Assembly: GCA_964579855.1 (NCBI GenBank)
Contig: CAZOIM010000002.1
Span: forward strand, 1-59,553
Direction of reading: 5' to 3'
DNA: 59,553 nt
Origin: JADGQA01 sp964579855
GTDB taxonomy: Bacteria; Bacteroidota; Ignavibacteria; UBA10030
A model generated the notes under the pieces. The model did no database searches. It had not been told where the DNA came from and saw only the letters and a list, made by a program, of their open reading frames with translations. Of the stretch, positions 1 to 7,428 are shown piece by piece (position 1 is the first letter of the stretch; each line of letters begins with the position of its first letter). A program made the position numbers and the translations under genes.

Positions 1-2
1 GA

Positions 3-869
3 GACGCCATTTACACGGAACGAAAGCAGGTCATTCTCGAAGCAGACGGCGACATTTATTGGGACAGGGATAACTATCGGCTTCTAAGTTCCGTGGTCTT
101 TCAGAAATTCCCCAACAGATTTTTTGGTATTGGCAATTTCACGGCGCTGAGCAACGAGGAAACGTACACTCCCGAAACATTCTTCATCCGTGCAGTGCTC
201 TATAGAAAGTTCTTCTCCAACTATAGTATTGGACCGCTGATTCGTTATGAATCAGTTACGATGCACGATGTGGATCCGTCGGGACTCCTTGCACCGGGCA
301 TTATCGTAGGGAGCAAGGGGGGCAAATCTGCCGGCGTGGGACTCGTTGCCAACTGGGACTCCCGCGACAATACGTTTGCGGCGGCTTCTGGAAGTTTTTA
401 CCAGGTGACCGGGTTATGGTATCGTCATGCGTTCGGGGGTGATTATAATTATAGCGACATTCAGATTGACACCCGGCATTTCTTTGAATTCGTTCCAACG
501 CAGGTGCTTGCGATCCAGGCCGCCGCTGAATTCATGAATGGAATCGTCCCGTTTCAGAGCCTTGTGAGATTTGGCGGTCAGAATATTGTCCGCGGTTATT
601 TCGACGGTCGGTACCGGGATAAGAACGGAATGGTACTTCAGGCGGAGTACCGTGTTCCCGTCTGGTGGAGGTTCGGGCTTGTGGGTTTTGCCGGAGTCGC
701 TCAGGTCGCTGACCACGTGAACAGCTTTGCTATGAATAGATTTTGGTTTGCGGGCGGAATAGGGCTTCGCTTCTATTGGAACCCAAAAGAACGGATCAGT
801 CTTCGCCTAGACTATGGTATCGGCAACAATTCGTCCGGCATGTACGTCACCGTTACAGAAGCCTTCTGA
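3..869 (+). CDS. Omp85/BamA-family outer-membrane beta-barrel protein, 5'-truncated
   Basis: The reading frame is open from the window edge, so the true start lies upstream; a GTG at 93 is internal and should not be taken as the start. The visible 288 residues look like the C-terminal barrel of a surface-antigen (D15/Omp85) protein: alternating aromatic/polar strands, a segment RFGGQNIVRGYFDGRYRD resembling the conserved lid-loop region (VRGY motif) of BamA barrels, and a terminal Phe (VTVTEAF), the usual C-terminal recognition residue for outer-membrane insertion. Whether POTRA domains precede it cannot be seen. It could be a BamA paralogue, a TamA-like protein or a stand-alone D15-domain protein. 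The next gene starts 24 bases downstream on the same strand, with no functional link apparent. Confidence 0.75.
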   Translation, partial: DAIYTERKQVILEADGDIYWDRDNYRLLSSVVFQKFPNRFFGIGNFTALSNEETYTPETFFIRAVLYRKFFSNYSIGPLIRYESVTMHDVDPSGLLAPGIIVGSKGGKSAGVGLVANWDSRDNTFAAASGSFYQVTGLWYRHAFGGDYNYSDIQIDTRHFFEFVPTQVLAIQAAAEFMNGIVPFQSLVRFGGQNIVRGYFDGRYRDKNGMVLQAEYRVPVWWRFGLVGFAGVAQVADHVNSFAMNRFWFAGGIGLRFYWNPKERISLRLDYGIGNNSSGMYVTVTEAF

Positions 870-892
870 AACTTGATTGGAATGTTCTTGAA

Positions 893-1570
893 ATGAACAC
901 GACGAAGTACCTCCGCGTCAAGATTTGCTGCATCAGCACCATTGAAGAAGCCAGGCTTGCCATATCCCTTGGCGCTTCTGCAATCGGGCTTGTTTCTAAA
1001 ATGCCGAGTGGTCCGGGGCCTATTTCCGAAGATTTGATCACGATGATTGCCGCAAGCGTTCCTCCCGGAATCGCCACATTTCTACTCACAAGCAAACGGG
1101 ATGCAGCTGGAATCGTGCAGCAGCAGCGTGCGACGAGGACGAATACTATTCAGATCGTCGATGACTTTCCAATTGACGAGTATGCCAGGTTGAGGAGTGA
1201 ATTGCCCGGGGTGAAACTGGTACAAGTTGTTCACGTGCGAGGCGAAGGCTCGATACAAAAGGCGAAAGAAGTCTCAAAGTACGTTGATGCGATTCTCCTT
1301 GATTCGGGAAATCCTGACCTCCCGACAAAGGAATTGGGGGGAACGGGACGAGTACACGATTGGGCTATCAGCAAATCAATTCGGGAAGAATTAGAGATTC
1401 CAATCTATTTGGCGGGTGGGCTGAAATCCGAAAATGTCACGCAGGCCATCGAGACGGTCGGACCCTTCGCTGTTGATGTATGCAGCGGAGTGCGAACAAA
1501 CGGAAAGCTCGATGAAAAGAAACTGGCGGATTTTTTTGTCGCGGTCGGAAAAGCAAAGATCAAATCATGA
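893..1570 (+). CDS. Phosphoribosylanthranilate isomerase (TrpF)-like protein
   Basis: A 225-residue TIM-barrel protein. TrpF converts N-(5-phosphoribosyl)anthranilate to the carboxyphenylamino ribulotide in tryptophan synthesis. Family motifs seen: N-terminal VKICCIS in place of the usual KICGIT, with the catalytic Cys kept; ILLDSGN carrying the general-acid Asp; GGTGRVHDW; LAGGLKSENV; and VDVCSGVR of the phosphate-binding end. The ATG at 893 follows the upstream stop by 24 bases. A longer in-frame extension back to 743 would overlap the Omp85 gene in another frame and is rejected. No other trp gene is present, so it may be the only TrpF of the genome or a paralogue with another sugar-phosphate substrate. 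Family is certain, substrate is not. Confidence 0.8.
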   Translation: MNTTKYLRVKICCISTIEEARLAISLGASAIGLVSKMPSGPGPISEDLITMIAASVPPGIATFLLTSKRDAAGIVQQQRATRTNTIQIVDDFPIDEYARLRSELPGVKLVQVVHVRGEGSIQKAKEVSKYVDAILLDSGNPDLPTKELGGTGRVHDWAISKSIREELEIPIYLAGGLKSENVTQAIETVGPFAVDVCSGVRTNGKLDEKKLADFFVAVGKAKIKS

Positions 1571-1606
1571 AATCGCAGAGGCTGGTCCCACGACAGAGAG
1601 AGCGCA

Positions 1607-1990
1607 TTAGTTTGCAGCAGCGCGGAGGACGAATCGCGGAATGATCACATTAAATTTCTCGCCGTTGGATCGACACATCAAGTACGTCCCCTCCATCGAT
1701 CCTTCAAATGTCTCCAACACACAATAACTGTTGTACTCGTGAACTTCTCCGGGCGCAAGGTGGGGTTGCTTCCCAACGACGCCTTCACCGTCAACCTCTT
1801 CAACTTTTCCACTGGAATGGTGAATGTACCAATGTCGGCGCAACAACTGGACCTTGTCCACGCTATTATTCTCGATACGAATGAAATAGGCGAAGACGAA
1901 CTTCTTTTGAATCATATCCGATTGACCGTCGAGGTATACCGGCCTTACGGTGACGGTAATATCCTCAGTCGTCGCTACGAACTTATTCAC
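1607..1990 (-). CDS. apaG: ApaG (Co2+/Mg2+ efflux protein family)
   Basis: ApaG proteins are small fibronectin-type-III-fold proteins linked genetically to Co2+ resistance and Ap4A levels; the biochemical role is unsettled. The protein runs TTEDITVTVRPVYL, then VFAYFIRIENNS, LLRRHWYIHHSSGKVEEVDGEGVVGKQPHLAPGE, and MEGTYLMC near the end: the standard ApaG order, with the conserved G-x-G-V-V-G-x-Q-P segment. The GTG at 1990 is preceded by AAGGA about 10 bases upstream and gives 127 residues, the usual family length. A longer reading from a TTG at 2065 adds 25 unconserved residues and has no ribosome site. It is convergent with the TrpF-like gene. Confidence 0.88.
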   Translation of the reverse strand: MNKFVATTEDITVTVRPVYLDGQSDMIQKKFVFAYFIRIENNSVDKVQLLRRHWYIHHSSGKVEEVDGEGVVGKQPHLAPGEVHEYNSYCVLETFEGSMEGTYLMCRSNGEKFNVIIPRFVLRAAAN

Positions 1991-2162
1991 GTCAAATTCA
2001 TCCTTCTGTAAAGGGTTGTACTTCACTGCCAATATAGATAATATTCGGCATATTTTGTTGTGCAAATCACGGAAAACGAGACATGGACCGGATTCCCTTG
2101 CGCAGGCAGGGGAGAAATGGTAAATTGCGACGAATCTTCACGACGAGTTTCAGCGTGTCGGA

Positions 2163-2597
2163 ATGAAGAGGCACCGTTCATTTGGGAATGACTTTTCGAT
2201 GGAAATGAAGCTAAAGATCATGATGCTGGAAGATAAATTCAGCATTAACAAACTGCCGCAGTTTGGTGAAATCCCGGTGATCTTTACCAAGGGGGACATG
2301 TGCTTTACATCCCGTACGGACGACGAGCTGACGATCATCTGTCCTGAGTTCATGGCACCCAACAATGTTCAACAGGAAGAAGGTTGGCGTTGTCTCAAGG
2401 TGATCAGCAGCGGAAATATTTCAAAGGAAATTGGGATCCTCGCAACACTTTCCAAACCCCTCGCGGATGCAAACATTCCAATCTTCGTTGTCACGACATT
2501 TTCGCATGTATTCGTGTTCATGATGGAAGAACACCTTGTCAAAGCCGTCCATTTGCTGCAGCAAGCCGGACACGATTTCGTTCACAAGGAAGAGTAA
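2163..2597 (+). CDS. ACT-domain (CASTOR-type) regulatory protein
   Basis: A 144-residue protein made of two small alpha/beta halves. The first (about residues 15-70, KLKIMMLEDKFSINKL to LTIICPEFMAP) and second (about 78-138, LKVISSGNISKEIGILATLS to VFVFMMEEHLVKA) match the duplicated ACT arrangement of the COG3603/CASTOR family, whose eukaryotic members sense arginine. Bacterial members bind unidentified amino acids. Met13 or Met15 are possible alternative starts. It lies 139 bases upstream of a threonine dehydratase that lacks its own regulatory domain, so an allosteric or sensing link to that enzyme is an attractive but unproven idea. Confidence 0.72.
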   Translation: MKRHRSFGNDFSMEMKLKIMMLEDKFSINKLPQFGEIPVIFTKGDMCFTSRTDDELTIICPEFMAPNNVQQEEGWRCLKVISSGNISKEIGILATLSKPLADANIPIFVVTTFSHVFVFMMEEHLVKAVHLLQQAGHDFVHKEE

Positions 2598-2736
2598 TTC
2601 TCTCCTCGCATATGATGACCACTTAGCCGTTTCCGTTCACCTCGGAAGTTTTTCGAATCCTATTTCAGCTTGTCTCTCCTTCAGCTTTTGTCTACCTTAC
2701 TCGTCGTCCAAGACTATACACAACCCGTGAGAGCGC

Positions 2737-3684
2737 TTGGTAACTATTGAGGATATCGAAGCTGCGTATGTCCGGCTGAAGCCAGTGGTCCACAAAACCC
2801 CGCTTCTTTCCTCCAGGACATTTGATAACAAGACAGGAAATCAAGTATTCTTTAAGGCTGAGAATTTTCAGCGCGTCGGCGCCTTCAAGATTCGTGGTGC
2901 TTATAACAAGATTTCCCTGCTTTCGAAGGAGCAAAAGGCCCTCGGTGTTGTAACACATTCTTCGGGTAATCATGCACAAGGTGTCGCACTTGCTGCGCAA
3001 TTGTTGGGTGTAAAGGCGGTTGTGGTCATGCCAAAGATCGCTCCTCAAATTAAAGTAGACGCCACACGTGGCTACGGCGCAGAGGTCGTGTTCTCTAATG
3101 ATTCGTCAGACGATCGGGAACGGGTAGCCAGACAATTGATGCAACAGAACGGCTACACACTCGTCCCACCGTACGACGACGAGCAAATCATTGCCGGAGC
3201 CGGAACGGCGATGATGGAAGTTGCTGCCGAGATGAGGACACTGGACTATTTCTTCTGTCCTATCGGAGGCGGTGGTCTGATTTCGGGGAGTGCTATTGCT
3301 GCCAAGCACTTTTTTCCGTCAATCAAGGTCATCGGAGTCGAAACGGAGGCTGCGAACGATTGCTACCAAACGTTTCGTCAGAAACGGATTGTTCGCATCG
3401 ATCCTCCAAACACCATTGCAGATGGAATGCGGACCCAATCCATCGGGCGCGACAATTTTGACATCATTATGAAATATGTGGATGATGTCGTCACCGTGAC
3501 CGATGATCAAGTTGTCGACACCATGAAATTTTTCCTTCAGCGGATGAAGATTGTCGTCGAACCGACAGGAGCGGTGGCGCCCGCAGCCGTATATCACAAT
3601 ATCCTCTCCGTAAAGCAGAAGAATATCTGCGCTATGATTAGCGGAGGTAATGTCGCTCCTGAATTGTTGAAACAAATTCTCTGA
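2737..3684 (+). CDS. Threonine/serine dehydratase, PLP fold type II, no regulatory domain
   Basis: A 315-residue PLP enzyme of the IlvA/TdcB/serine-racemase group, expected to deaminate threonine to 2-oxobutyrate and ammonia, or serine to pyruvate. Seen: GAFKIRGAYN with the Schiff-base Lys, SSGNHAQG, the phosphate-binding GGGGLISG loop, and SGGNV near the end. The length stops after the catalytic domain: there is no C-terminal ACT-like regulatory region as in biosynthetic IlvA, which points to a catabolic or separately regulated enzyme. A stop at 2728-2730 forces a start at the TTG at 2737 or later; GAGAG precedes it. 2-Oxobutyrate is also the substrate or product proposed for the five-gene operon at 13532-18690. 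Serine racemase activity cannot be excluded. Confidence 0.88.
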   Translation: MVTIEDIEAAYVRLKPVVHKTPLLSSRTFDNKTGNQVFFKAENFQRVGAFKIRGAYNKISLLSKEQKALGVVTHSSGNHAQGVALAAQLLGVKAVVVMPKIAPQIKVDATRGYGAEVVFSNDSSDDRERVARQLMQQNGYTLVPPYDDEQIIAGAGTAMMEVAAEMRTLDYFFCPIGGGGLISGSAIAAKHFFPSIKVIGVETEAANDCYQTFRQKRIVRIDPPNTIADGMRTQSIGRDNFDIIMKYVDDVVTVTDDQVVDTMKFFLQRMKIVVEPTGAVAPAAVYHNILSVKQKNICAMISGGNVAPELLKQIL

Positions 3685-3730
3685 ATGTATTTGGCAAGAT
3701 CCGTATTTTCCCACAAGACGAAGGAAGTCG

Positions 3731-4216
3731 ATGACCCTTCAGGACTATCTCTCCTATTTCAACGATGTCGTTCAGCCGACAGAACAGCTCTACCGATTGA
3801 TTCCTGCAGATAAGCTCGATTGGAAACCGGCAGATAATGCATTTTCCTTGGGACAACAGATTGCCCATCTGTCGGGTGCGCTGGGCGTGTACGCCCACGG
3901 GATAACCAAAGGCGAATGGGGATTCAAGTCCATGCGGGAAAGATTTGTGCTGAACCGACACACGCCGTCCATGGCGGTCGAAGAAGCAGTTCGACTGCTG
4001 AACGAGAACACCGCTGAATTCCGAAATGTCGTCGGTTCACTGACCGAGGAAGAATTCAGCAAGGGAGAGGTCGACTCTCCTCAACTTGGTCGCGTTCCGC
4101 GATGGAGACTTGCTATGCTTGCCGTCGAACACCACATCAATCACAAGGCGGAGCTCTTCATGTCGTTGAAGTTGATGGGAGTCTCTGTCAATACTGGGAA
4201 TCTCTACAAGAAGTAA
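3731..4216 (+). CDS. DinB/DfsB-family four-helix protein
   Basis: A 161-residue DinB-superfamily protein. These four-helix-bundle proteins bind a metal through three conserved histidines and often act as thiol (bacillithiol or mycothiol) transferases or enzymes of unknown substrate; the name comes from a DNA-damage gene. Visible are the helix-2 His in QQIAHLSG and the paired histidines in EHHINHKAEL, consistent with an intact metal site. The ribosome site AAGGAAG lies just before the ATG. It follows the threonine dehydratase by 46 bases on the same strand and may be co-transcribed. Substrate unknown. Confidence 0.8.
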   Translation: MTLQDYLSYFNDVVQPTEQLYRLIPADKLDWKPADNAFSLGQQIAHLSGALGVYAHGITKGEWGFKSMRERFVLNRHTPSMAVEEAVRLLNENTAEFRNVVGSLTEEEFSKGEVDSPQLGRVPRWRLAMLAVEHHINHKAELFMSLKLMGVSVNTGNLYKK

Positions 4217-4315
4217 TTGGAGGGTACAAGTAACAATTATTTACGCCTTGATGCTTTTCGAAAAGTTCTCTACCATAGATAACAAGAACCGAACACCATT
4301 GGATGGCATTTTCCT

Positions 4316-5062
4316 ATGAAATTTGTTGCGTGTGTTAATCACGTTCCGGATACGACCGCCAAGATCAACATAGGTCCTGACGGCAAATCGATCGACAAAA
4401 CTGGCGTTGGGTTCATCATTAATCCATACGATGAATTCGCTGTTGAGGAATGTCTTCGCTTGAAAGAAAAGAATGGCGGAGAGGTTGTTGCAGTCTCTCT
4501 CGGCGGGGATGCGCACAAAGAAACGCTCAGGAAGGCCCTGGCAATGGGGGTGGACAAGGCTGTTCTCCTCAAGGATGACTCGCCCAGGGATTCGTTTTCA
4601 GTGGCGCGGGCTCTTGCGGACTTCATCAAGGAGATATCCCCTGACATTATATTCTTCGGGAAACAGTCGATTGATGGAGACGATGCTGCCGTCGGTTCCA
4701 TGGTCGCGGAAATGCTGAATCTTCCTTCGGTTTCCGTTGTTGTGAAATTGGAGATCGCCGATGGAAGGGCCAAGGCAGAACGCGAAATTGAAGGAGGCCA
4801 CGAAAAAGTGGAAACGACACTTCCTGCGGTTTTTACGGCTCAAAAGGGACTGAATGATCCCCGGTATCCTTCCCTGAAAGGTATTATGGCGGCTAAAAGC
4901 AAACCGATAGAGGAAAAAGTGCCGGCACCAATCCCCACGAAAGTTGAACTCATTGGAATGCAGAGACCGGCAGCCAAGAATGCGGGGAGAATCGTTGGCA
5001 CAGACGCGACCGCAGTTGCTGAACTGGTGCGGTTGCTGCACGAAGAAGCGAAAGTCATCTAG
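4316..5062 (+). CDS. etfB: Electron transfer flavoprotein beta subunit
   Basis: A 248-residue ETF beta subunit, which binds AMP and pairs with EtfA to carry electrons from acyl-CoA dehydrogenases to an ETF:quinone oxidoreductase. The N-terminus MKFVACVNHVPDT, the stretch NPYDEFAVEECLRLKE, the GKQSIDGDDAAVGSMVAE nucleotide-binding region and a C-terminal LKGIMAAKSKPI match the family closely, and the length is normal. etfA begins 66 bases downstream. No acyl-CoA dehydrogenase or ETF dehydrogenase is in the window, so the electron donor is elsewhere in the genome. Confidence 0.95.
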   Translation: MKFVACVNHVPDTTAKINIGPDGKSIDKTGVGFIINPYDEFAVEECLRLKEKNGGEVVAVSLGGDAHKETLRKALAMGVDKAVLLKDDSPRDSFSVARALADFIKEISPDIIFFGKQSIDGDDAAVGSMVAEMLNLPSVSVVVKLEIADGRAKAEREIEGGHEKVETTLPAVFTAQKGLNDPRYPSLKGIMAAKSKPIEEKVPAPIPTKVELIGMQRPAAKNAGRIVGTDATAVAELVRLLHEEAKVI

Positions 5063-5128
5063 TCTTATGGATTGTCGATCTCGATTCAATAACAATTTCT
5101 CTTCCATTTTTTCATTTTGACCTGAGTT

Positions 5129-5854
5129 ATGAAGATCCTTGCAGTAGCAGAACAACGAGACAATAAGTTCAAGAAGACTGCATTTGAGGTGACGAAGGCA
5201 GCGCGAACGTTAGCCGACCAACTCTTCGCGGAAGTGATTGCCCTTGTAATCGGCGAGAGCACTTCGAGTATTGCTGGTCAGCTCGGCGGCTATGGTGCCA
5301 ATCGCGTCATCGTTGTCGACAATCCGAAATTGAAATTTTACTCGACGACNNNNNNNNNNNNNNNNNNNNNNNNNNNNNNNNNNNNNNNNNNNNNNNNNNN
5401 NNNNNNNNNNNNNNNNNNNNNNNNNNNNNNNNNNNNNNNNNNNNNNNNNGTCACGCAGTCGTCCGGGAAGATTGACGTTGCCGAAGCGGACATCATCGTG
5501 ACGGGAGGAAGAGGCTTGAAAGGTCCGGAGAATTTCAAGATGATCGAAGAACTTGCGGCAGCGTTCGGAGGGGCCGTCGGAGCGTCGCGCGCTGTTGTGG
5601 ATGCCGGATGGCGTCCTCACGACGAACAGGTTGGTAAAACGGGCAAGACAGTATCTCCTTCACTCTACGTTGCGGTCGCAGTGTCAGGAGCAATTCAACA
5701 CCTTGCGGGAATGTCATCTTCAAAGTATATTGTAGCCATCAATAAAGACAAAGAGGCCCCGATATTTCAAATTGCTTCTTACGGGATTGTTGGGGATGCG
5801 TTCGAAATAGTTCCAGCGTTGACAAAGGAAGTGAAGAAACTGCTCGGCAAGTAA
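5129..5854 (+). CDS. etfA: Electron transfer flavoprotein alpha subunit, interrupted by an assembly gap
   Basis: EtfA binds FAD and forms the ETF heterodimer with EtfB. The first 74 residues (MKILAVAEQRDNKFKKTAFE to VIVVDNPKLKFYST) are the N-terminal ETF domain. After 100 Ns the frame resumes at SGKIDVAEADIIVTGGRGLKGPENF, the start of the FAD domain, with the later motifs GASRAVVDAGW, GKTGKTVSPSLYVAVAVSGAIQH and VAINKDKEAPIF. Counting Ns, the product is 241 residues against about 315-330 for the family, so roughly 80 residues are missing and the N run is not a true length. The gene itself is probably intact in the organism. Confidence 0.93.
   Translation: MKILAVAEQRDNKFKKTAFEVTKAARTLADQLFAEVIALVIGESTSSIAGQLGGYGANRVIVVDNPKLKFYSTXXXXXXXXXXXXXXXXXXXXXXXXXXXXXXXXXXVTQSSGKIDVAEADIIVTGGRGLKGPENFKMIEELAAAFGGAVGASRAVVDAGWRPHDEQVGKTGKTVSPSLYVAVAVSGAIQHLAGMSSSKYIVAINKDKEAPIFQIASYGIVGDAFEIVPALTKEVKKLLGK
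5350..5449. other. 100-N scaffold gap inside etfA
   Basis: Exactly 100 Ns, the conventional placeholder for a gap of unknown size. The flanking bases share no repeat. Family alignment of EtfA suggests that about 100-110 residues belong between the two flanks where 34 codons are shown, so the real gap is probably over 300 bases. Confidence 0.97.
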
Positions 5855-5884
5855 CTACAAATCATTGGATGAAGGTTGAGCTCT

Positions 5885-6472
5885 GTGGAAAAAATTCAGG
5901 TTGATATTTTGGGACTGTCCACCAGCCAGACAAGCGGCGGTGCCTATGCCCTCATCCTGAAAGAAATCAGCGGCCCCCGCCGCCTTCCGATTATTATCGG
6001 AGCATTTGAAGCGCAATCCATCGCGCTCGAAATGGAGGGCATCAAGCCGCCTCGACCGCTTACGCACGACCTGCTGAAGTCGGTTATCGACACCCTGGGG
6101 GGCGGACTCAATGATGTCATTATCAACGAGCTGAAAGAAGGGACCTTCTACGCGAAGCTCACGATCGACAGCCAGGAAGTGGATTCGCGGCCCAGCGATG
6201 CCATTGCTCTGGCGGTGCGGTACGGCGTGCCAATTTACGTCGCGGACGAAGTGATGCAGGAAGCTTCGTTCATTCCTCAGAATGAGGAAGAGGAGAAAAT
6301 CACTCCGCCACCCGCAGCTGCTGCGGATGAAGAAAAACCGAAATCAAAACCCAAGACTACCAAGCTTGACCAACTTCAGGAACAACTGGACGAAGCAATC
6401 AAGAAAGAAGATTATGAAAAGGCCGCTCAGCTCCGGGACGAAATTAAAAAGCTGCAGGCCCGCAGTTCATAA
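5885..6472 (+). CDS. Bifunctional nuclease-family (DUF151) protein with C-terminal UVR motif
   Basis: The first ~130 residues (VEKIQVDILGLSTSQTSG, LPIIIGAFEAQSIALEMEG, RPLTHDLLKSVIDTLG, SRPSDAIALAVRYGVPIYV) are a DUF151 domain; plant and bacterial members show RNase/DNase activity, and a Mycobacterium member is implicated in tRNA or stress functions. A Pro/Lys-rich linker (about 135-160) leads to a UvrB/UvrC-interaction-like helix pair (LDEAIKKEDYEKAAQLRDEIKKL). The GTG at 5885 has AAGG nine bases upstream and gives the usual family N-terminus; a TTG at 5876 abuts the same AAGG and is less likely. It lies 30 bases after etfA on the same strand. Nuclease activity is an inference from the family. 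Confidence 0.87.
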   Translation: MEKIQVDILGLSTSQTSGGAYALILKEISGPRRLPIIIGAFEAQSIALEMEGIKPPRPLTHDLLKSVIDTLGGGLNDVIINELKEGTFYAKLTIDSQEVDSRPSDAIALAVRYGVPIYVADEVMQEASFIPQNEEEEKITPPPAAAADEEKPKSKPKTTKLDQLQEQLDEAIKKEDYEKAAQLRDEIKKLQARSS

Positions 6473-6550
6473 GCACTGAGTTGTTACGCATCATCATCGT
6501 TGCACGCTCTCAATCCCCTCTTCCGTTTCAAACATAAGGAGACCCTATTT

Positions 6551-7339
6551 GTGAATACTCTTTGCTCACGCTTGAGGTTATCGGTATTCGTATTGATGGC
6601 AAGTTGGAGCGTTGGAATGTCTGTCCAGCAACCGGATCGTGTCGCACAGCTCATTGCCGAAGGAAACGATTACTCTGAGAAACAATTTGACAATCAGAAA
6701 GCGCTCGACAAATACATGCAGGCCGATGCCCTGTCTCCCAATAACGACGAAATACTCTGGCGGATCAGCCGGGCCTATGTCGATATTGGGGAACACATGC
6801 CTTCGGCAACTGACGACGATAAAGACAAGCAGCTGGAGACGTATCAGAAAGCTCTGGACTATGCCAGCAAGGCCATAGCCTCAAATCCGAAGAATTCCAT
6901 GGCCTATTGCCGGAGAGCGATTGCATCAGGGCGTGTTGCGCTCTTCAAAGGAGTTTTTAGCGTGGGAGGCCTTGTGAACGCCACGCGGGAAGATTGTCTA
7001 AAAGCCATCGACCTGGATGCGAACAATGCTGCCGCGTACTACGTGCTCGGACGCTCGAATGCGAAGTTGGTGGAAAAACCGAAGATCGTTCGCTGGCCTC
7101 TCGGTCTCGGTTGGGGCAACATTGATGACGCAATCAAGAACTACGAAAAGGCTATGGTATTGCGTCCTGATTTCATCATGTACCACTTGGATGCGGCACG
7201 TGCTTATGTGGAAAATGACGATTATGCGAAAGCAAAAGAACAACTGAATATCATTCCTGCGCTTTCGAAAGAAGACGAAGATGACGAACAGTTCCGGAAG
7301 GAAGCAAAAGAACTGCTGGAAAAGATCAAAGACAAATAA
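6551..7339 (+). CDS. Exported TPR protein resembling bacterial RMDN/FAM82-type proteins
   Basis: A 262-residue protein with an N-terminal signal-like segment (about residues 3-25, SRLRLSVFVLMASWSVGMSV) and several tetratricopeptide helices: a first repeat around YSEKQFDNQKALDKYMQADALSPNNDEILWRISRAY, a central CRRAIASGRVALFKG block, then AAAYYVLGRSNAKLVEKPKIVRWPLGLGWGNIDDAIKNYEKAM. The long insert with a GLGWG turn between repeats resembles the regulator-of-microtubule-dynamics family found in many Bacteroidota. The GTG at 6551 has AAGGAG nine bases upstream, which decides it over a TTG at 6500. It probably acts as a periplasmic scaffold. A terminator follows directly. Confidence 0.78.
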   Translation: MNTLCSRLRLSVFVLMASWSVGMSVQQPDRVAQLIAEGNDYSEKQFDNQKALDKYMQADALSPNNDEILWRISRAYVDIGEHMPSATDDDKDKQLETYQKALDYASKAIASNPKNSMAYCRRAIASGRVALFKGVFSVGGLVNATREDCLKAIDLDANNAAAYYVLGRSNAKLVEKPKIVRWPLGLGWGNIDDAIKNYEKAMVLRPDFIMYHLDAARAYVENDDYAKAKEQLNIIPALSKEDEDDEQFRKEAKELLEKIKDK

Positions 7340-7362
7340 GAAACTTCGGAACTATACGATAG

Positions 7363-7399
7363 CCCGGTGCACAGAGCGTTGTGCATCGGGTTTTCTTTT
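7363..7399 (+). terminator. Rho-independent terminator after the TPR gene
   Basis: A ten-base stem CCCGGTGCAC/GTGCATCGGG (one G-T wobble) closes a short loop and is followed by TTTTCTTTT. It begins 24 bases after the TPR stop codon. The minus-strand side has no T run, so it mainly stops plus-strand transcription before the convergent MFS gene. Confidence 0.85.
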
Positions 7400-7428
7400 G
7401 TACCAGATGGAGTGACGCGTGGAAGGTC

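Noticed and set aside
743..892. 50-residue N-terminal extension of the TrpF-like gene
   Set aside because: It overlaps the Omp85 coding sequence in another frame and adds residues before the conserved start of the TIM barrel.
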